64,000 bases of DNA from Pseudomonadota bacterium (GCA_018241665.1 JAFEDK010000013.1:92101-156100); one strand, 5' to 3'. Positions 55,748 through 64,000 are shown, numbered from the stretch's first letter. Program-made: numbers and translations. Notes: a model not told the origin generated them from the letters alone.

Positions 55748-56629
55748 ATGAAAACCGCTTCTGCCGTCGCCCTTCTGTCCATCGTCGCCGCGTTGGGGCT
55801 GAGTGCCTGCGGCCAGAAGGCGGAGGCGCCGAACATACCCTTCGCACCTTACGACAAGAGCTATTCCTCCAAGCTGGACATGGCCCAGGTGGATTACCAC
55901 TACCCGATCCCCACCGCGGAGATCGCCAAGCTGACGCCGGACTATCTGGCCACGCTGGACCAGGAGCAGCTCGACCAGATCTACGCCCGCCTGACCGCCG
56001 GGCCGATTCCCGACGGCGCCTTCGACGGCCGCATCCTTTTGCCCAAGGGCAGCAGCGGCAAGTTCCGCCTGTCGGAAATCGTCGGCGGCTTTGCCGGCAC
56101 CGCGCTCAACCTGAAGGGACTGGTGCTGGAGGACGTGGGCGAGGCCCTGTGGCGTGGCAAGGTCTTCTACCGCCAGGATCGCGTGCTGCGCAACCGCATC
56201 GAGGACCTTGGCGTGCTGAAGAAGATCGGCCTGGTGCAGGGCGAGCCGAAGAAGATGGACTTCAACGGCAAGCAGACCTGGCTGCTGTTCCCCGCCAAGC
56301 TGTACTGCGGGCAGAGCCTGCTGGACGCGCGGCGGGAGTCGATCATCATCGACTACTTCTTCACCGACGAGATCGCGGGCTACCAGGAAAACCCGGACTT
56401 CCTCGCCGGCCGGCGCGGGCTGCGGGTGCGCGACGAGATCCGCATGATCCGGCCGGGCTTCTACCTGGGGCGCGCCTACCTGGACAAGGGCTTCGCCCTC
56501 AACTTCACGCTCTACAACAAGGATATGGACGACAAGGGGCGGGAGGCCTTCGTGAAGAGCGGTGCGGTGCAGGAGGACTGCTGGCCGGGCACCCAGCAGC
56601 GCAAGGTCCTCGCTGCGGTGGGGCGCTGA
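55748..56629 (+). CDS. Lipoprotein of the cytochrome operon, unknown family
   Basis: A 293-residue lipoprotein with lipobox LGLSAC and no haem motif. Two Cys remain in the mature part (AKLYCGQSLL, QEDCWPGTQQ). A segment (DYFFTDEIAGYQENPDFLAGR, DEIRMIRPGFYLGRAY) resembles proteins that accompany RoxA-like cytochromes, but I do not recognise a named family. It lies 13 bp after the first cytochrome gene, so it is co-translated with it and may anchor or chaperone the cytochromes at the membrane. Confidence 0.75.
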   Translation: MKTASAVALLSIVAALGLSACGQKAEAPNIPFAPYDKSYSSKLDMAQVDYHYPIPTAEIAKLTPDYLATLDQEQLDQIYARLTAGPIPDGAFDGRILLPKGSSGKFRLSEIVGGFAGTALNLKGLVLEDVGEALWRGKVFYRQDRVLRNRIEDLGVLKKIGLVQGEPKKMDFNGKQTWLLFPAKLYCGQSLLDARRESIIIDYFFTDEIAGYQENPDFLAGRRGLRVRDEIRMIRPGFYLGRAYLDKGFALNFTLYNKDMDDKGREAFVKSGAVQEDCWPGTQQRKVLAAVGR

Positions 56630-56653
56630 GGGGCGCAGACGTGGAGCGCCGTG

Positions 56654-58726
56654 ATGACTGCTCCCGCGTCCTGGCGCGTTCGGTTGGCAGGCGGGCTGCT
56701 TGCCGTCGCCGCGCAGATGCTTGCCCTGGCGGCACCTGAGCCACCGCCGCCCGGCGCTGCTGCGGTGTGGGTCGTGAACCCGGCCGAGCCCGGTGCGCAT
56801 CTGCCGCCGCTCGGCCAATCCCTGTTCGACCACCTGTTCGCGGGGGAGGGCGGAGCGCACGACTTGCCATTCCCCTTCGAAAAATTGCTGGCCCGCATCG
56901 ATCGCGAACTGGCCCGGGATCCGGCCAGCGCACTGCCGCCGGTGAAGCGGGTGCTCATCCCGCTGGGGCGTTCCCTGCAGCGGACTGCTGCGGCGCCGGA
57001 TTACTTCGACTACCCGCGGGTGGTCGTCGGTGTGGACTCACCACCGGTCGCGGGCTCGCCCTTCCTGCTGAAGGACCGCCTGTACATCGGCTACCAGGAG
57101 AAGTCGGCGGTGCTGGAGGTGATCAGCTACAACGAGGCCGCCGGCCGCTTCGAGTTCCAGCTGGTCAAGGACTATCGCGCCGGCGGGCGAGCGCAGGTCT
57201 TCTACGCCAACCGCAACATCTGCTTCGCCTGCCACCAGAACGGTGCGCCGATCTTCTCCCGCGCCCTGTGGGACGAGACCAATGCGAACCCGGCAATTGC
57301 CGCGCTGCTGGCGGCCAGTGGGCGAACCTTCTATGGCATTCCGCCGCAGCGCGGCGTGGACGTGCCCTATGCCATCGACAACGCGGTGCGACGGGCCAAC
57401 CGTTTCGCGCTGGCCCAGCGCCTGTGGCGCGAAGGCTGCGGCGACGGCGAAGCGGGGCGGCGTTGCCGGGCAGGACTTTTCGCGGCGGCGTTACGCCTGC
57501 GTCTGGCGGACGGGCGTATGGCGGTGCCGGATGCCACCTTCGAAGCGTCGGTCGGGCGGCCGCTGCGGGCCACCGCGGCACGCCGCTGGCCGGCTGGGCT
57601 GGCCATTGGACGCCCGGATCTGCCTAACCGAAATCCCTTGCAGGGTGTGACCGACTGGCCGGCGTCGCCGTCGGCGCGGGTCGCTTTCTCCCATGTGCCG
57701 GCGCGCTTCGAGCCGCTGCTGCCGCGGCCGGCGGAGGCCTGGTGGCGGAGCGATGCACCGGAAGCCGTCGCCGAGGCGGTGGCCGGCGTGGCGGAGTTCG
57801 TCGAGGACGGCAACTGGGCGCGGTTGCAGGCTGCACTGGCGCGGCGGGCGGCGCGTCTGCCACGGCGGGAGCTGACGCTGAATTGCAAGGCCGTGCCCGG
57901 CGGATACGTTGCTGATTGCCGGGGTGAGGGCGGCGCTTCTTTGCGACTCGACAGGCAGGCGGGCCGTGTCGAGCACCTGAGCCTGGCCGGCGAGCCACCG
58001 CTGGCGGGCTTTCCGTTGCGGGGTGCGCAGGGTATCCGCATGGCCGGCGGCGATGTGATCGACGGGGTCGATGTGAGTCGCCTGCGCGATGGCGCGGGGC
58101 CCTTGCGGCTGGACCTGCGTGGTGACGGGCGGGCGGCCGAGGCTGCCGTGCTGGCGCTGGTTGGCAGCCCGCAGGGGCAGAGCCTGCTGGATGCGCCGGC
58201 GATAGCCGGCAGCGGCTTGATCCAAGCCGTGCTTGCGCAACTGGGGGAGCCCGTCGTGGCGGCCCGGTTGCCGGTGCCGGCCGCGCCGCGCCTGGAACGC
58301 CCGGCCAGTCCGCCGGGGGCGGCGATGGGCGGGCCGGTGCGTCCTGACCTCGCTAGCTTCTATGCCTGGTGTGCTGCGTGCCATTTGAGCGCCGAGTCCT
58401 TTCCGCCGAATTTCCTGCAGGGGCCGGCAGCCGAGCTGGAGGCCCGCATTCGCCAGTGTGCGCCGCGGATCTACGTGCGCCTGGCGATGGCGCGCCGTGG
58501 GCTGTCCGAGCGGGCGAAGACGCCAATGCCGCCGGCAAGCATGTTGCCGGCCTTCCACAGCGATGCGGAGGCGTGGGCGAAGAGCGGCGACCGGGCCGCG
58601 CTGGAGGCGGTGGTGGCGGCCCAGCTGCGCGGCGAATCCGGGCGGGAACCGGATGTGGAGAGCCTGTTGGCAGGGGGCTACGAAGCGCTGCGCCCCTGTC
58701 TGGCGCCGGTGGCCGAGGCGCGATAG
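56654..58726 (+). CDS. Di-haem c-type cytochrome, unknown family
   Basis: A 690-residue exported protein with signal peptide LAGGLLAVAAQMLALAAP. It has CFACH at ~190 (within NICFACHQNGAPIFSRALW) and CAACH at ~573. The region between is Ala/Arg-rich and lacks the WLRAPYLHNGS motif of its neighbours, so it is a different cytochrome type. I prefer the ATG at 56654, with GGAGCG upstream, over a GTG one codon earlier. It ends 17 bp before the next gene. Role unknown; possibly an electron acceptor or structural partner. Confidence 0.78.
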   Translation: MTAPASWRVRLAGGLLAVAAQMLALAAPEPPPPGAAAVWVVNPAEPGAHLPPLGQSLFDHLFAGEGGAHDLPFPFEKLLARIDRELARDPASALPPVKRVLIPLGRSLQRTAAAPDYFDYPRVVVGVDSPPVAGSPFLLKDRLYIGYQEKSAVLEVISYNEAAGRFEFQLVKDYRAGGRAQVFYANRNICFACHQNGAPIFSRALWDETNANPAIAALLAASGRTFYGIPPQRGVDVPYAIDNAVRRANRFALAQRLWREGCGDGEAGRRCRAGLFAAALRLRLADGRMAVPDATFEASVGRPLRATAARRWPAGLAIGRPDLPNRNPLQGVTDWPASPSARVAFSHVPARFEPLLPRPAEAWWRSDAPEAVAEAVAGVAEFVEDGNWARLQAALARRAARLPRRELTLNCKAVPGGYVADCRGEGGASLRLDRQAGRVEHLSLAGEPPLAGFPLRGAQGIRMAGGDVIDGVDVSRLRDGAGPLRLDLRGDGRAAEAAVLALVGSPQGQSLLDAPAIAGSGLIQAVLAQLGEPVVAARLPVPAAPRLERPASPPGAAMGGPVRPDLASFYAWCAACHLSAESFPPNFLQGPAAELEARIRQCAPRIYVRLAMARRGLSERAKTPMPPASMLPAFHSDAEAWAKSGDRAALEAVVAAQLRGESGREPDVESLLAGGYEALRPCLAPVAEAR

Positions 58727-58743
58727 ACGACGAGGAGAAGACC

Positions 58744-60258
58744 ATGACCAGCCCAGTCGCACCCGCCAGCCGTTGGCGGCAGCGCTTCATGATCCTGTTC
58801 GCCATCACGGTGCTGCTGCCGGCGACGGTGGGCCTGTGGCTGCTCGGCCGTTTCAGCGGGGACTCGCCGGTGGATTACGCCGACCCGGTCGAGCACTTCA
58901 AGTACGGTTCCACCGGCGGCGAGCACGAGATGGGTTTTCCGTACTGGATCTGGCGCGCGCTGCCGCAGGTGTGTGGGCAATACCTGCCGGGCAAGGGCTA
59001 TGAGTCCCTCGGCATGATCTACGAGAAGGGGCGGGATGGGCACCCCCGCGATCTGCCGGTGGGCACGTCGAAGCGGCGTTATCAGGGCATCGACCGGGTC
59101 TTCGTGAATTGCGCGGTGTGCCACACCAGCACCGTGCGCAAGGCGCCGGATGCGCAAGCCCAGCTGGTGGTGGGCATGCCGGCGGCGCTGTTCGACATGC
59201 AGGCCTTCGAGACCTTCTTCTTCAAGTGTGCGGCGGACCCGAAGTTCTCGACGGAGTATCTGGTTCCCGAGATCCAGCGCCTCGGCGCCGGGCTCGACCT
59301 GTTCGACCGGGAAGTGGTCTATCCGGTGGCCATCGCCATCATGCGTGACCGGGTGCTGGCGCTGAAGGGGCGCTTCGAATGGGTGTTCCAGCAGCAGCCG
59401 TGGGGGCCGGGGCGGGTGGATACCTTCAACTCGGCCAAGGTGATCTTCAACTTCCCGATGCACCTGCTCGACCCGAAGGAGTTCGACGCGCCGGCGGACT
59501 TTCCTTCCATCTGGCTGCAACGTCCGCGCCGGGAGCCGCGCGCCATGGAGTTGCATTGGGACGGCAACAATACCGACATGACGGAGCGCAACAAGAGCGC
59601 CGCCTTCGGCACCGGCACCACGCCGCCGACCATCGACCTGCCGCGCATCAAGCGGGTGGAGGACTGGATCCTCAACGCCGAGCCGCCGGCCTTTGGCAAT
59701 CTGTTTCCCATCGATCAGGCCCTGGCGGCCCGTGGGGCGCCAATCTACAAGGAATACTGCGCAAGCTGTCACGGCGCCACGGGGCGGGATTTCAGCGGTG
59801 AGCAGGTGGGGCGCGTGACGCCCATCGCGCAGATCGGTACCGACCGGCGACGGCTGGATTCCTACACCTACACGCTGGCGGTCAATCAGGCGACGCTCTA
59901 TGCCGGCTACCCCTGGCGCTTCACCACCTTCCACAAGACCTACGGCTACGCCAACATGCCGCTGGATGGCATCTGGCTGCGCGCGCCCTACCTGCACAAC
60001 GGCTCGGTGCCGAGCCTGTTCGACCTGCTGCAGCCGGCTTCCCGGCGGCCGGCGGTGTTCTACCGGGGCAATGATGTGTTCGATCCGCTGAAGGTGGGCT
60101 TCGTGTCCGACCAGCCGGAAATGGATGGCCGCAAGTTCTTCCGCTATGACACCCGCCAGCCCGGCAACGGCAATGGCGGCCACGAGGGGCGGGCTTACGG
60201 CACCGAGTTGCCGGAGGCTGACAAGGCCGCACTGGTGGAATTCCTCAAGACCTTCTGA
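58744..60258 (+). CDS. RoxA-like di-haem cytochrome (paralogue A)
   Basis: A 504-residue protein with an N-terminal anchor (FMILFAITVLLPATVGLWLL), then KYGSTGGEHEMGFPYWIW, CAVCH at ~123, CASCH at ~339 and the motif GIWLRAPYLHNGSVPSLFDL. Haem sites ~215 residues apart and this C-terminal motif are the pattern of RoxA-like cytochromes. Paralogue B has haems at nearly the same positions, pointing to tandem duplication. The true start is the ATG at 58744 behind GAGGAG; a longer open frame upstream overlaps the previous gene. Substrate unknown. Confidence 0.87.
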   Translation: MTSPVAPASRWRQRFMILFAITVLLPATVGLWLLGRFSGDSPVDYADPVEHFKYGSTGGEHEMGFPYWIWRALPQVCGQYLPGKGYESLGMIYEKGRDGHPRDLPVGTSKRRYQGIDRVFVNCAVCHTSTVRKAPDAQAQLVVGMPAALFDMQAFETFFFKCAADPKFSTEYLVPEIQRLGAGLDLFDREVVYPVAIAIMRDRVLALKGRFEWVFQQQPWGPGRVDTFNSAKVIFNFPMHLLDPKEFDAPADFPSIWLQRPRREPRAMELHWDGNNTDMTERNKSAAFGTGTTPPTIDLPRIKRVEDWILNAEPPAFGNLFPIDQALAARGAPIYKEYCASCHGATGRDFSGEQVGRVTPIAQIGTDRRRLDSYTYTLAVNQATLYAGYPWRFTTFHKTYGYANMPLDGIWLRAPYLHNGSVPSLFDLLQPASRRPAVFYRGNDVFDPLKVGFVSDQPEMDGRKFFRYDTRQPGNGNGGHEGRAYGTELPEADKAALVEFLKTF

Positions 60259-60271
60259 ACGGGAGCCTGCC

Positions 60272-61756
60272 ATGCTTGCCGACCGTCGTGAAACCCGCCG
60301 CGCCTGGCTGCGCGCCGGCCTGACCGTGTTGCTGCTGCTGATCATCGCCGGCGCCTACGTCGCCTGGGACCGGGGCTTCCGTGAGGAGCCGCAGCCGGCC
60401 TGGGTCTTCGAGTCGCCGGAGATGCGCTTCAAGTACGGCTCGATTGGCGCCGAGCACGATGCGGGGATTCCGTACTGGATCTTCTACGTGCTGCCGCGGG
60501 TCTTCCCGGAGAAGTTCCGCCAGGACGGGCAAACCGTGCCGGGCGGCTACGCGGCCCTCGGCGTGTCCTGGGAGCAGGGCCAGGAACTGCCGGCCGGCTT
60601 CACCAAGAAGACCATCGGCTTTCCGCGAGTCGCCAACAACTGCGCCGCCTGCCACACCACCAGCTACCGGAAGAGCGCGGACTCCAACCCGGTGTTCGTC
60701 GTCGGCGGGCCGGGGCACACCCTCAACATCGAGAACTTCTTCCGCCTGTTGATCGACTGCGCCGCCGATCCGCGCTTCGAGGCTGACATCCTGATGGCGG
60801 AGATCAATCGGGTGACCAAGCTGGATCTGATCGACAAGCTGCTGTACCGCTTCCTGATCATCCCGATCACCAAGAAGCGCCTGCTGGAGCGGGAGGCGCA
60901 GTTCGCGTGGATCTACCGCACGGACTTTCCCGAGTGGGGGCGCGGGCGCGACGACAGCATGAACCTCACCAAGTACTTCATGATCCGCGCGCCGATGGAC
61001 GACACCTTCGGCCCTGGCGACATCCCGGCGATCTGGAACCTGGGCAAGTACCACGCCGAGCGCGGCCAGCTGCCCAATTACGCGGGTGACAGCCACGACG
61101 TGCACTCGGTGATCATCGATTCGGCCCTCGGTGTGCTGGGCGCGCCGCCGGCCGACAAGGCCGATTTCCTCAAGCAGGTGCAGTGGCTGCAGGATTACCT
61201 CTCCAGCCTGCCACCGCCGAGCTATCCCTTCCCGGTCGATGCGGGGCGGGCGGCCGCCGGGAAGGTGGTGTTCGATGCCCAGTGCGCCCGCTGCCACGCC
61301 AGCGAACGTACCGGCACGCGTATCCCGCTCGATGAGGTGGGCACCGACCGGGCCCGCCTGGATACCTGGAACAAGGGCGCGGCGATCAAGGCCAACCAGG
61401 TCGTCACCGCGATGGGCATACCGCGCAAGGGACTGGTGGAGGAGGAGCTAAACGGCTACAAGATCCCCTTCCTCGACGGCATCTGGTTGCGCGCGCCCTA
61501 TCTGCACAACGGCTCCGTGCCGACCCTGCGGGATCTGCTGGAGCCGGCGACGGCCCGGCCGAAGATCTTCTGGAGCGGCTACGACGTGTATGACGCCCAG
61601 CGGGTCGGTTTCATCAGCGATGGGGACGACGCCCGGCGCGTCGGCACGCATTTCGACACCGCCGCCAAGGGGGGCGGAAACCAGGGCCATGAGTTCGGCA
61701 GCGGCCTGCCGGCGGGCGACAAGGAGGCGCTGCTGGAGTACCTGAAGACCCTGTGA
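60272..61756 (+). CDS. RoxA-like di-haem cytochrome (paralogue B)
   Basis: A 494-residue paralogue of the preceding gene: anchor LTVLLLLIIAGAYVAWD, KYGSIGAEHDAGIPYWIF, CAACH at ~124, CARCH at ~338, GIWLRAPYLHNGSVPTLRDL and NQGHEFGSGLP. The start at 60272 has GGGAG upstream and lies 13 bp after paralogue A. Final gene of the operon; no T-rich terminator follows. The two paralogues probably act together or on related substrates. Confidence 0.87.
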   Translation: MLADRRETRRAWLRAGLTVLLLLIIAGAYVAWDRGFREEPQPAWVFESPEMRFKYGSIGAEHDAGIPYWIFYVLPRVFPEKFRQDGQTVPGGYAALGVSWEQGQELPAGFTKKTIGFPRVANNCAACHTTSYRKSADSNPVFVVGGPGHTLNIENFFRLLIDCAADPRFEADILMAEINRVTKLDLIDKLLYRFLIIPITKKRLLEREAQFAWIYRTDFPEWGRGRDDSMNLTKYFMIRAPMDDTFGPGDIPAIWNLGKYHAERGQLPNYAGDSHDVHSVIIDSALGVLGAPPADKADFLKQVQWLQDYLSSLPPPSYPFPVDAGRAAAGKVVFDAQCARCHASERTGTRIPLDEVGTDRARLDTWNKGAAIKANQVVTAMGIPRKGLVEEELNGYKIPFLDGIWLRAPYLHNGSVPTLRDLLEPATARPKIFWSGYDVYDAQRVGFISDGDDARRVGTHFDTAAKGGGNQGHEFGSGLPAGDKEALLEYLKTL

Positions 61757-61883
61757 TCATTACTGACTGCGGGTACTGGCAGGAAAGTCCGCCAGCGCCT
61801 AAGATGGCGCGGCTCGCCGGTGGCATGTGCGCCGGCGGGCCCATCAAAACAACATCATCCTTTCCTACCCCAGGAGTGCCTCC

Positions 61884-62387
61884 ATGTCTTCTACCGTTAC
61901 CCTTGCCGGCAACCCGCTTCCCGTCGACGGCGATTTCCCCCAGAAGGGCCAGGCCGCGCCGGCTTTCACCCTCGTTGCCAAGGATCTGGCCGACACCCCG
62001 CTGGCCAGCTTCGCCGGCAAGCGCAAGGTGCTGAACATCTTCCCGAGCATCGACACGCCGACCTGCGCCACCTCCGTGCGCAAGTTCAACCAGTCCGCCA
62101 GCACGCTGCCCAACACCGTGGTGCTGTGCATCTCCGCCGACCTGCCGTTTGCCCAGTCCCGCTTCTGCGGCGCCGAAGGCCTGGAGAACGTGGTGACCCT
62201 GTCCACCCTGCGTGGCAGCGAGTTCATCAAGAACTACGGCGTGGCCCTGGCTGCCGGCCCGCTGGCCGGCCTGACCGCCCGCGCGGTGGTGGTGCTCGAC
62301 GAGAACGACAAGGTCCTGCACAGCGAGCTGGTGCCGGAAATCAAGCAGGAGCCCAACTACGACGCCGCGCTGGCCGCGCTGGGCTGA
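61884..62387 (+). CDS. tpx: Thiol peroxidase
   Basis: A 167-residue atypical two-Cys peroxiredoxin of the Tpx subfamily. The peroxidatic Cys is in [15 protein letters not shown] and the resolving Cys in [12 protein letters not shown]. It opens with [13 protein letters not shown], a Tpx hallmark. The start at 61884 has CAGGAG nearby; a longer frame from 61827 is not credible. It reduces hydroperoxides with thioredoxin; the leader of ~127 bp may hold its own promoter. Confidence 0.96.
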   Translation: MSSTVTLAGNPLPVDGDFPQKGQAAPAFTLVAKDLADTPLASFAGKRKVLNIFPSIDTPTCATSVRKFNQSASTLPNTVVLCISADLPFAQSRFCGAEGLENVVTLSTLRGSEFIKNYGVALAAGPLAGLTARAVVVLDENDKVLHSELVPEIKQEPNYDAALAALG

Positions 62388-62409
62388 TAGACAGAAGGAA
62401 GAAGGAACG

Positions 62410-62790
62410 ATGACGGGGACCGACGCTCAACTGACCGAGGAACACATCACCGCGCTGGTGCATGGCTTCTATGCCCGGGCGCGGGCCGATGCGCTGCTCG
62501 GCCCCGTCTTCGCCGCCGAGGTGGACGACTGGGATCACCATCATCTGGTGATCCGCGCGTTCTGGTCCCGCGTGCTGCTGGGCACCGACCGTTATGGCGG
62601 TTCGCCCTATCCGGTGCATGTGCGCCTGCCAGTCAAGGCCGAACACTTCGACCGCTGGCTGGAACTGTTTCGCGAGGCGGCAGTGGAGTTCCTGCCGCCC
62701 GCTGCGGCACAGCTGGCTATCGAAAAGGCCGACATGATGGCTGCCAGCTTCAAGGCCGGGATGTTCACGCTGACCGGCCGGGACGCCTGA
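62410..62790 (+). CDS. Group III truncated haemoglobin
   Basis: A 126-residue truncated globin of group III (Cgb-like). Family pattern: FYARARADALLGPVFAAEV, DHHHLVIRAFWSRVLLGTDRYGGSPYPVHVRL, and the proximal-His helix EHFDRWLELFREA. Group III members bind O2 or NO; one in Campylobacter is involved in nitrosative stress. It follows tpx by 22 bp, suggesting joint oxidative/nitrosative defence. Confidence 0.9.
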   Translation: MTGTDAQLTEEHITALVHGFYARARADALLGPVFAAEVDDWDHHHLVIRAFWSRVLLGTDRYGGSPYPVHVRLPVKAEHFDRWLELFREAAVEFLPPAAAQLAIEKADMMAASFKAGMFTLTGRDA

Positions 62791-62800
62791 ACCGGGCGCC

Positions 62801-63145
62801 TCAGCGCAGCAGATAGGCGAGGCCGACAGCCACCGCGACAATGGTGGCGATCAGCACCGCGCCAGCGGCCACGTCCTTGGCAACGCCGATCTCCGGGTGC
62901 TGCCCTGGATGGAGCAGGTCGGCGAGGGTTTCGATGGCCGTATTGGCCATTTCCGCAACCAGCACCAGCCCTACCGCGAGGGTGACCAGCACCCACCACA
63001 GCAGCGGCGCACCGGTGGCCGCGAGGAAGGCGAAGACGCCGAGCGTTGCGATGCCATGCACGCGCATGCTGCGTTCCCGGCGGAAGGCCGTGATGATGCC
63101 GTTGAAGGCGTAGCCGAAACGGCGGAAGAGGGTTTGTCCTTTCAT
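62801..63145 (-). CDS. dgkA: Diacylglycerol kinase (DgkA type)
   Basis: A 114-residue three-helix membrane kinase. The signature EMANTAIETLADLL contains the catalytic Glu; AFNGIITAFRRERSMRVH is the amphipathic N-terminus. It phosphorylates diacylglycerol at the inner membrane. The start at 63145 matches family length; the open frame continues 47 residues further through the terminator region and is rejected. It converges on the globin gene with a 10-bp gap. Confidence 0.92.
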   Translation of the reverse strand: MKGQTLFRRFGYAFNGIITAFRRERSMRVHGIATLGVFAFLAATGAPLLWWVLVTLAVGLVLVAEMANTAIETLADLLHPGQHPEIGVAKDVAAGAVLIATIVAVAVGLAYLLR

Positions 63146-63208
63146 GGCCGGGAATGTACGCCGGACGTACAAAAGACGCATCCATGCCGTGATGCAGAGG
63201 CCATGAAA

Positions 63209-63236
63209 AAGCCCCAGCCGCGAACGGCTGGGGCTT
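63209..63236. terminator. Intrinsic terminator after the tRNA gene
   Basis: AAGCCCCAGCCG and CGGCTGGGGCTT form a perfect 12-bp stem with a CGAA loop (63209-63236), followed on the minus strand by a T-run (TTTTTC). It lies 4 bp beyond the tRNA 3' end. Confidence 0.9.
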
Positions 63237-63240
63237 GATC

Positions 63241-63602
63241 TGGTGGGCCCGCAGGGGCTCGAACCCTGGACCAAAGGATTCGTCACACTACGACTTTCGT
63301 CGCCGATGCGCCTGCCGCAGGGCAGGGCGTCTTGCGTGCGCTGGACTATCTCATCGCCTTCACGTCGGTTGCTGCATTGACGTGTTCAGGCGTCGGGCGC
63401 TCGTGGCGGTCATTAAGGGAACTCGATCCCTCCGCTAGTCTCTGCACCTTCCGGAACTGTAGCTCCGGCTTGGCTCAGGGTTGCCATTCGCGTATTGCTA
63501 CGCGGGCAGGGTTCCCTGAATTCACCCGATTTTTCAATCGCCGTTTCCGGCGAAAGTCACCATTGATGAGTCCTCTGCTCTAACCGACTGAGCTACAGGC
63601 CC
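63241..63602 (-). tRNA. tRNA-Ile2 (CAU) interrupted by a group I intron
   Basis: Exons are 63566-63602 (37 nt) and 63241-63280 (40 nt, CCA encoded). The joined 77-nt molecule has a perfect 7-bp acceptor stem (GGGCCTG with CGGGCCC, one G-T), D-arm AGCTCAGTCGGTTAGAGC, anticodon loop CTCATAA and T-arm CAGGGTTCGAGCCCCTG. Anticodon CAU with A37/A38. Azoarcus carries a group I intron at this same place in tRNA-Ile(CAU), so the Ile2 (lysidine-modified) assignment is preferred; elongator tRNA-Met is the alternative. On the minus strand between rpoD and dgkA. Confidence 0.9.
63281..63565 (-). other. Group I intron in the tRNA anticodon loop (285 nt)
   Basis: The intron follows a U at position 36 of the tRNA (exon ...CTCAT) and ends in G, as group I introns do. 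Core elements are visible on the minus strand: P2 hairpin TCGCCGGAAACGGCGA, R element GCAGAGACTAG (near 63435-63446), S element GATGAGATAGTCCAG (63341-63355), with ACTA/TAGT pairing as P7. A short guide (GGTGA) near the 5' end can pair with CTCAT. It has no open reading frame. The Azoarcus counterpart is 205 nt, so this one is longer. Confidence 0.9.
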
Positions 63603-63649
63603 GAAACCACGATTCTAGCAGCTGCGCCCTGGCGAGGCGAGGCTGCCAG

Positions 63650-63684
63650 CCGTCGTCCGGCAGGGGCGACGAGCCGGACGACGG
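63650..63684 (-). terminator. Hairpin downstream of rpoD
   Basis: CCGTCGTCCGGC (63650-63661) and GCCGGACGACGG (63673-63684) are perfect 12-bp arms around an 11-base loop, 13 bp after the rpoD stop. There is no T-tract, so termination could be weak; it separates rpoD from the tRNA. Confidence 0.6.
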
Positions 63685-63696
63685 GGTGTTGCTGTG

Positions 63697-64000
63697 TTAC
63701 GCCTCGTTGTCGAGGAAGCTGCGCAGTCGCTCGGAGCGGCTCGGGTGACGCAGCTTGCGCAGGGCCTTGGCTTCGATCTGGCGGATACGCTCGCGGGTCA
63801 CGTCGAACTGCTTGCCGACTTCTTCCAGCGTGTGGTCGGTGTTCATCTCGATGCCGAAGCGCATGCGCAGCACCTTGGCTTCCCTCGGGGTGAGGGAATC
63901 CAGCACTTCCTTGGTGGCGTCGCGCAGGCTGGAGTACAGCGCGGCTTCCGACGGGGCCAGGGTCGCGTTGTCCTCGATGAAGTCACCCAGGTGGGAGTCG
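63697..64000 (-). CDS. rpoD: RNA polymerase sigma-70 factor RpoD, C-terminal part
   Basis: Only the last ~100 codons lie in the window; the 5' end continues beyond 64000. The translation contains the region 4 helix-turn-helix of the housekeeping sigma factor: [40 protein letters not shown] and [20 protein letters not shown], which contact the -35 element. The end FLDNEA is typical of betaproteobacterial RpoD. Confidence 0.97.
   Translation of the reverse strand, partial: DSHLGDFIEDNATLAPSEAALYSSLRDATKEVLDSLTPREAKVLRMRFGIEMNTDHTLEEVGKQFDVTRERIRQIEAKALRKLRHPSRSERLRSFLDNEA

Noticed and set aside
53113-55836. A 907-codon open frame opposite the first large cytochrome
   Set aside because: The sense strand shows a signal anchor and two CxxCH motifs; the antisense translation has no domain signal and is a codon-bias shadow.
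63241-63602. Two separate tRNA fragments or a tRNA pseudogene
   Set aside because: The halves join into a complete cloverleaf, and the insert has group I core elements and a terminal G, so an intron explains the split better.

Overview
The window is high-GC, gene-dense DNA that reads as a betaproteobacterial chromosome, most likely order Rhodocyclales (Azospira/Azoarcus/Dechloromonas neighbourhood). The grounds are a conserved rsmI-yraN-diaA-dolP block, an Azoarcus-type group I intron in a CAU tRNA beside rpoD, heavy use of c-type cytochromes, sigma-54 regulation of acidic amino-acid uptake, and a dispersed 22-bp REP-like palindrome. The assignment is inference; no 16S rRNA is present. Start sites given here are often shorter than the longest open frame, chosen from ribosome-binding sites, signal peptides and neighbour overlaps.

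Layout. 1-4.8 kb: glutathione peroxidase, an SDR, the potassium transporter Kup and a Sel1 protein. 4.7-10.4 kb: a lipoprotein 5'-nucleotidase, a haem-binding Tll0287/HAMP sensor, a Ser/Thr kinase fused to a decayed cyclase domain, and a PPC/DUF296 protein. 10.4-12.6 kb: a divergent LysR/MFS pair. 12.7-15.7 kb: dolP, diaA, a secreted HIRAN protein, yraN and rsmI. 15.7-18 kb: an amino-acid binding protein and an outer-membrane barrel. 18.1-24.9 kb: a leftward AauRS-like operon (glutamate/aspartate binding protein, porin, asparaginase, sensor kinase, sigma-54 activator) with a sigma-54 promoter and two upstream dyads. 25.1-32.2 kb: PepSY plus cytochrome b561, pyrC, a lipoprotein, a DUF3025 protein, a Wzz/GumC-like protein fused to a decayed tyrosine-recombinase domain, and gpmI. 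32.3-36.8 kb: an NDH-2-like flavoprotein with Rrf2, a MarR/siderophore-interacting pair, and a Cys/Met PLP enzyme. 37.2-44 kb: an acyl-CoA (probably 2-methylacyl-CoA/isoleucine) degradation cluster with an AraC regulator. 44-48.1 kb: a large HD-GYP sensor and an acyltransferase. 48.4-52.9 kb: a LysR-linked five-gene operon (NmrA-like, DODA-type dioxygenase, cytochrome b561, two YceI). 52.9-61.8 kb: a five-gene operon encoding four large di-haem c-type cytochromes and a lipoprotein. 61.8-64 kb: tpx, a truncated haemoglobin, dgkA, the intron-bearing tRNA and the 3' end of rpoD.

Strongest oddities: (1) the Wzz-type protein whose C-terminus keeps the XerD spacing of H-x-x-R, H/W and Y positions but has lost most catalytic residues; (2) the RoxA-like multi-cytochrome operon; (3) the 285-nt group I intron in the CAU tRNA; (4) the AauR-type operator pair, 31 bp apart, upstream of a well-spaced -24/-12 promoter; (5) paired 15-bp operators in front of both marR and rrf2; (6) eight loci carrying the same REP-like palindrome.
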